Source: Thermoleophilia bacterium (GTDB lineage: Bacteria; Actinomycetota; Thermoleophilia; Miltoncostaeales; Miltoncostaeaceae). Taken from it: a stretch of DNA of 38,239 nucleotides. The notes beneath the pieces were generated by a model. That model was not told the DNA's origin. It searched no databases and saw only the letters and a list, made by a program, of their open reading frames with translations. The stretch is taken from the NCBI GenBank assembly GCA_020438485.1, contig JAGQUM010000040.1, positions 620-38,858 of the forward strand, written 5' to 3'. A program made the position numbers and the translations under genes. Below, piece by piece: positions 34,617 to 38,239 of this stretch. How positions within the stretch are numbered: the stretch's first letter is position 1; each line of letters opens with the position of its first letter.

Positions 34617-35168
34617 CTAACCGTCGAGCCCGTCCTCGCCGTCGAGGTCCACGCCGCCGGCGGCCACCCGGCCGCCGCGGGACTCGCCGATCTCCTCGAG
34701 CAGGTTGTCGAGGAACTCGATGGCCTCCTGCTCCTCCATCTCGCACGCATACATCAGCTCGCTCGCGAGGATCTTCTTCGCGCGGCCGAACATCTGCTTT
34801 TCGCCGGTGGACAGCCCCTTGTCGAGGTCGCGAATCGACAGGTTCCGCACCACCTCCGCCAGCTCGAAGATGTCGCCGGTCTTGATCTTGTCCCGGTTGT
34901 GCTTGAACCGGCGGTTCCAGTTCTTGGGCATCTGCGTGCCGTCGTCGCGCAGGACCGCCAGGACCTCCTTGACCGTCTCCTCGTCGATGACGCGGCGCAG
35001 GCCGGCGCGCTCGGCGTTCTCGGACGGCACCATCACGGTCATCTCGTTGTAGAGGATCTTGATCGTCAGGTATTCGCGGCTCTGCCCGAGAACCTCCTTG
35101 ACCTCCTTCTTCATCACGCTGCCCGCCCCATGGTGCGGGTATACGACCTTGTCCCCTACTTCGAACAC
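34617..35168 (-). CDS. carD: CarD-family transcription regulator
   Basis: 183 residues from GTG 35168. CarD binds the RNA polymerase beta lobe and upstream promoter DNA, stabilising open complexes. The N-terminal Tudor-like domain opens FEVGDKVVYPHHGAG and continues through VMVPSENAERAGLR. A helical C-terminal domain (NWNRRFKHNRDKIKTGDIFE, then LSTGEKQMFGRAKK) follows, then an acidic Gly-rich tail. The start choice rests on AGGGGG five bases upstream of GTG 35168 and on the close match of the N terminus to mycobacterial CarD; GTG 35195 would add nine residues. It follows radA with 36 bp between. Confidence 0.95.
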   Translation of the reverse strand: MFEVGDKVVYPHHGAGSVMKKEVKEVLGQSREYLTIKILYNEMTVMVPSENAERAGLRRVIDEETVKEVLAVLRDDGTQMPKNWNRRFKHNRDKIKTGDIFELAEVVRNLSIRDLDKGLSTGEKQMFGRAKKILASELMYACEMEEQEAIEFLDNLLEEIGESRGGRVAAGGVDLDGEDGLDG

Positions 35169-35204
35169 ACGAACCCCCTGCCCTGGGTTTGACACGGCTC
35201 TGCT

Positions 35205-36560
35205 CTATCGCGCACAGGCCACGTCCAGTGCCTGCGTGACGCCGTCCACTTCGGCGCGCCGGGGCGCGCCGGACGATTCGGGTACCGCATCGGTCGCCGT
35301 CCGTGGCATGACCGCGATCTCGAAACCTTGTGCCGCGAGCGCGGCGAGTCGCCGGGCCGCGTGGCCGACGGGGCGCACCGCCCCGGTGAGCGCCAGCTCG
35401 CCGAACGCGCCCGCGCCGGGGGCGACGGGCACACCGCGGTGGGCGCTGACGATGGCCAGCGCGATGGCGAGGTCGGTGGCCGGGTCGAGCGCCCGGATGC
35501 CGCCGGCGACGCTGACGAACACGTCCTGATCGCCCAGCCGCAGCCCTGCGTGACGCGAAAGCACCGCGATGACCTGCGCCAGCCGCGTGCGGTCGACTCC
35601 CACGCCGACGCGCCGCGGCGGCACCACCTCGGTGTGCCCCACCAGGGCCTGGACCTCCACCAGCAGCGCGCGGGAGCCCTGGATGGCGGGGAAGACGCAC
35701 GACCCGACCTGGCCGCGGTGGGCGTCGAGAAAAAGCCCGGCGGGGTCGGCCACCGACTCAAGGCCCCGGGCGCGCATCTCGAACAGCCCCGTCTCGTCGA
35801 TGGAGCCGAAGCGGTTCTTGACGGCCCGCAGAATGCGGTGGGAGCGCATCTCCTCGCCCTCGAAGATCAGCACGGTATCGACCAGGTGCTCGAGCATCCG
35901 CGGCCCCGCGAGGCCGCCGTCCTTCGTGACCTGACCGACCAGCAGCACGGTGACCCCGGTGGTCTTCGCGGCCTTCATCAGCGAGGCCGCGGCCTGCCTG
36001 ACCTGGGTCACGGTGCCCGGCGCGCCGTCGATGGCGTCGCTCACCAGCGTCTGCACGCTGTCGATGGCCACCACCGCCGGGCGCAGGGTCTCTATCGCGG
36101 CCACGACGGTCTCGAGCGACGTCTCGGCGACCACGCCCACGGCTTCGCAGTCGACCGCCAGGCGCTGGGCGCGCGTGCGGACCTGGTCGATGCTCTCCTC
36201 GCCCGTGATCAGCAGCACGTCGCCGGCCCGTGACATGTGGGCCAGCGCCTGCAGCACCAGCGTGCTCTTTCCGATGCCGGGCTCGCCGCCGATGAGCACC
36301 AGCGAGCCCTCCACCAGGCCGCCGCCAAGCACCCGGTCGAGCTCGTCGATGCCCGTGCCGGTGCGGGGCGCCGGGGACTCACCCGCGTCGCCCAGGCGCA
36401 CCGGCGTGACGGCCCCGGCCCGGATGGGGGCGACCGACGCCGGCAGCTGCTCGTTGACGGTTCCCCACGCGCCGCACGACCCGCACCGCCCCATCCACCG
36501 GGGCGCGTGCGCGCCGCACTCGCGACAGACGAACACGCTCTGGACTCGAACCTTTGCCAC
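35205..36560 (-). CDS. radA: DNA repair protein RadA (Sms)
   Basis: 451 residues from GTG 36560. The N-terminal C4 zinc finger is CRECGAHAPRWMGRCGSCGAW. The RecA-like ATPase has Walker A GGEPGIGKST, Walker B in AVVAIDSVQT, and the RadA-specific KNRFGS motif (AVKNRFGSIDETGLFEM). A Lon-protease-like domain follows, without an evident serine-lysine protease centre. RadA helps branch migration and recombination. AAGGTGGG lies just before the GTG. A longer upstream frame reads basic low-complexity sequence and is not likely. It is 73 bp downstream of clpC. Confidence 0.96.
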   Translation of the reverse strand: MAKVRVQSVFVCRECGAHAPRWMGRCGSCGAWGTVNEQLPASVAPIRAGAVTPVRLGDAGESPAPRTGTGIDELDRVLGGGLVEGSLVLIGGEPGIGKSTLVLQALAHMSRAGDVLLITGEESIDQVRTRAQRLAVDCEAVGVVAETSLETVVAAIETLRPAVVAIDSVQTLVSDAIDGAPGTVTQVRQAAASLMKAAKTTGVTVLLVGQVTKDGGLAGPRMLEHLVDTVLIFEGEEMRSHRILRAVKNRFGSIDETGLFEMRARGLESVADPAGLFLDAHRGQVGSCVFPAIQGSRALLVEVQALVGHTEVVPPRRVGVGVDRTRLAQVIAVLSRHAGLRLGDQDVFVSVAGGIRALDPATDLAIALAIVSAHRGVPVAPGAGAFGELALTGAVRPVGHAARRLAALAAQGFEIAVMPRTATDAVPESSGAPRRAEVDGVTQALDVACAR

Positions 36561-36633
36561 AACCCACCTTGTCGCGTTCCGTGCGCTCCGCCCGCCCCGA
36601 TGCCCGGCGCGGGCGGCGTCCTTCCGATTCCGT

Positions 36634-38239
36634 CTAGGCCTCCGCGGGCTGACCGCCGGCTTCATCCCCGCCCGCCGCCGCGGGCACGGGCTGCCCGGAG
36701 GAGTCGGGCACCACGTCCGGCGCGGGGGCCGGCGTGGACGACACCTTCGTGGTCTGGCCGTCCGGCGTCGTGACCGAGATGGCCATCTCGTCGCCGTCGC
36801 GGTCCACCACGATGGTGTTGCCCTCGGCCATGCCGCCCAGCAGCACCTGGTCGGCGATGGGGTCCTCGATGAGCCGCTGGATGGCGCGGCGCAGCGGCCG
36901 GGCGCCCATGGTCGGGTCGTACCCCTGCTCGACCAGCAGGTCCTTGGCCGCGTCGCTCAGCTGCAGCGTGACGCCATGTTCGGCCACCTGCTTCATCAGG
37001 CGCACCAGCAGGAGATCGACGATCTGGGTGATCTCCTCCTTCGTGAGCTTGTGGAAGACGATGACCTCGTCGATCCGGTTGATGAGCTCGGGCCGGAAGA
37101 CCCGCTTCAGCTCGCCCATGATCCGCGACTTCATGTCGTCGTACGACAGGCCCATCTCGTCGGCGACCGAGAAGCCCAGCGGCGTGTTGCGGCTGATCGT
37201 CGCGGCGCCGATGTTCGACGTCATGATGATGATGGTGTTGCGGAAGTCGACCTGGCGCCCCTGGGAGTCGGTCAGGCGGCCGTCCTCCAGGATCTGCAGC
37301 AGGATGTTGAACACCTCGGGGTGGGCCTTCTCGACCTCGTCCAGCAGCACCACGGAGTACGGCTTGCGGCGCACCTGCTCGGTGAGCTGGCCGCCCTCGT
37401 CGTAGCCCACGTAGCCGGGCGGGGAGCCCACCAGGCGGCTGACCGCGTGCTTCTCCATATACTCGGACATGTCGACCTGGATCAGCGCGCTCTCGTCGCC
37501 GAACAGGAACTCGGCCAGCGTGCGGGCCAGCTCGGTCTTACCGACGCCGGACGGGCCCAGGAAGATGAACGAGCCGCCGGGACGCTTCGGGTCCTTGATG
37601 CCGGCCCGCGAGCGCCGGATCGCGCGGCTGACGGCCTTGATCGCGGCCTCCTGGCCGATGACCCGCTTGTGGAGCTCGTCTTCCATGCGCAGCAGCTTGC
37701 GCGACTCGGCCTCGGTGAGCTTGAACACCGGGATTCCGGTCCACATGGACACGATGTCCGCGATCTCGTCCTCGCCGATGGACGGCCGCGGGCCGCCCTC
37801 GTCGGACTTCCACTCGTCCTCGAGCTCGCGCTTCTTGTTGGTGAGGCGGCGCTCCTTGTCGCGCAGGTTCGCGGCCTTCTCGAACTCCTGCGACTCGATG
37901 GCCGTTTCCTTCTCCTTGCGGACCGTCTCGATCTCCTCTTCGAGATCGTGGAACGACGGCGGCGCGCTCATGGTGCGGATGCGCATGCGACTGGCGGCCT
38001 CGTCGATGAGGTCGATGGCCTTGTCGGGAAGGAACCGCTCGCTGATGTAGCGGTCGGTCAGGTTCGCCGACGCCTCCAGCGCCTCGTCCGTGATGGTGAC
38101 GCGGTGGTGCGCCTCGTAGCGGTCGCGCAGGCCGCGCAGGATCTGCACGGTCTCCTCCTGCGAGGGCTCGTCCACCTTGATCTGCTGGAAACGGCGCTCC
38201 AGCGCCGAGTCGCGCTCGAGGTACTTGCGGTACTCGTCC
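36634..38239 (-). CDS. clpC: ATP-dependent Clp protease ATPase subunit ClpC, 5' end outside window
   Basis: About 534 residues of the C-terminal part are visible; the N domain and the first AAA+ core lie beyond the window. The start of the visible part, DEYRKYLERDSALERRFQQI, ends the first AAA+ module. A UVR/middle-domain coiled coil follows (SQEFEKAANLRDKERRL). The second AAA+ module has Walker A GPSGVGKT, LLDEVEKAHPEVFN, and arginine-finger-region FRPELINRIDEVI. The C terminus is Pro/Ala/Gly-rich. It unfolds substrates for ClpP. The frame is intact to the last base of the window. Confidence 0.97.
   Translation of the reverse strand, partial: DEYRKYLERDSALERRFQQIKVDEPSQEETVQILRGLRDRYEAHHRVTITDEALEASANLTDRYISERFLPDKAIDLIDEAASRMRIRTMSAPPSFHDLEEEIETVRKEKETAIESQEFEKAANLRDKERRLTNKKRELEDEWKSDEGGPRPSIGEDEIADIVSMWTGIPVFKLTEAESRKLLRMEDELHKRVIGQEAAIKAVSRAIRRSRAGIKDPKRPGGSFIFLGPSGVGKTELARTLAEFLFGDESALIQVDMSEYMEKHAVSRLVGSPPGYVGYDEGGQLTEQVRRKPYSVVLLDEVEKAHPEVFNILLQILEDGRLTDSQGRQVDFRNTIIIMTSNIGAATISRNTPLGFSVADEMGLSYDDMKSRIMGELKRVFRPELINRIDEVIVFHKLTKEEITQIVDLLLVRLMKQVAEHGVTLQLSDAAKDLLVEQGYDPTMGARPLRRAIQRLIEDPIADQVLLGGMAEGNTIVVDRDGDEMAISVTTPDGQTTKVSSTPAPAPDVVPDSSGQPVPAAAGGDEAGGQPAEA

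Noticed and set aside
33175-34620. Plus-strand frame across the PIN/TRAM gene
   Set aside because: Translation is His/Gln/Arg low complexity; the minus strand holds a clear PIN/TRAM protein.

Overview
The window is a chromosomal segment of a very high-GC bacterium, with nearly every coding frame showing strong G/C preference at third positions. The gene content and order point to the Actinomycetota, and I infer the class Thermoleophilia or a close relative. The main reasons are the run clpC, radA, carD, PIN/TRAM, ispD, ispF, cysS, rlmB, a Bacillus-SigH-type sigma factor gene close to rlmB, an actinobacterial-type short MutY, and a LiaF-like/histidine kinase/NarL triad. I see no phage genes, insertion sequence, CRISPR array, rRNA or plasmid backbone. 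This is mostly core genome with a few accessory genes.

Left part (1-18911): glutamate synthase gltB-gltD, with gltD cut by the window edge, lies downstream of a GMC-family flavoprotein oxidoreductase. A plus-strand operon follows: a LiaF-like membrane protein, a DesK/NarL-class histidine kinase and its response regulator, with each junction overlapping. Then come a VIT/CCC1 metal transporter, a convergent membrane-bound diguanylate cyclase, and an overlapping pair of HAD phosphomutase and GH65 disaccharide phosphorylase, ending in a strong hairpin. prs and glmU overlap on the minus strand, with a tRNA-Gln(UUG) upstream of glmU.

Middle (18961-26900): small unknown genes, an integral membrane protein divergent from a PhoU-type protein across an 11-bp gap, a mutY-mutT operon (oxidised-guanine repair), a secreted proline/threonine-rich anchored protein, a degenerate receiver-like protein, a VOC protein, the decayed remains of a hexapeptide acetyltransferase, a PH-like protein, a SigH-type sigma factor, and a small two-helix membrane protein.

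Right part (26918-38239): a tightly packed minus-strand operon ispD - PHP phosphoesterase - ispF - cysS - rlmB (isoprenoid precursors, cysteinyl-tRNA, 23S rRNA methylation), in which the last three junctions overlap. Divergent from ispD are a 50-residue protein and a DUF72 protein, also overlapping. Then come a DUF2254 membrane protein and the housekeeping series PIN/TRAM, carD, radA, clpC, the last cut by the window edge.

The observations most worth checking are: gltB, where the only conventional start lies upstream of the apparent promoter while an AUA codon sits behind a good ribosome-binding site; a near-symmetric -10 element that may serve both the phoU-type gene and its divergent neighbour; the LiaF-like protein with a large uncharacterised C-terminal part; the PHP gene inside the ispD/ispF unit; and the frameshifted acetyltransferase relic. 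I did not find a convincing wholly new multi-gene defence or biosynthetic system.
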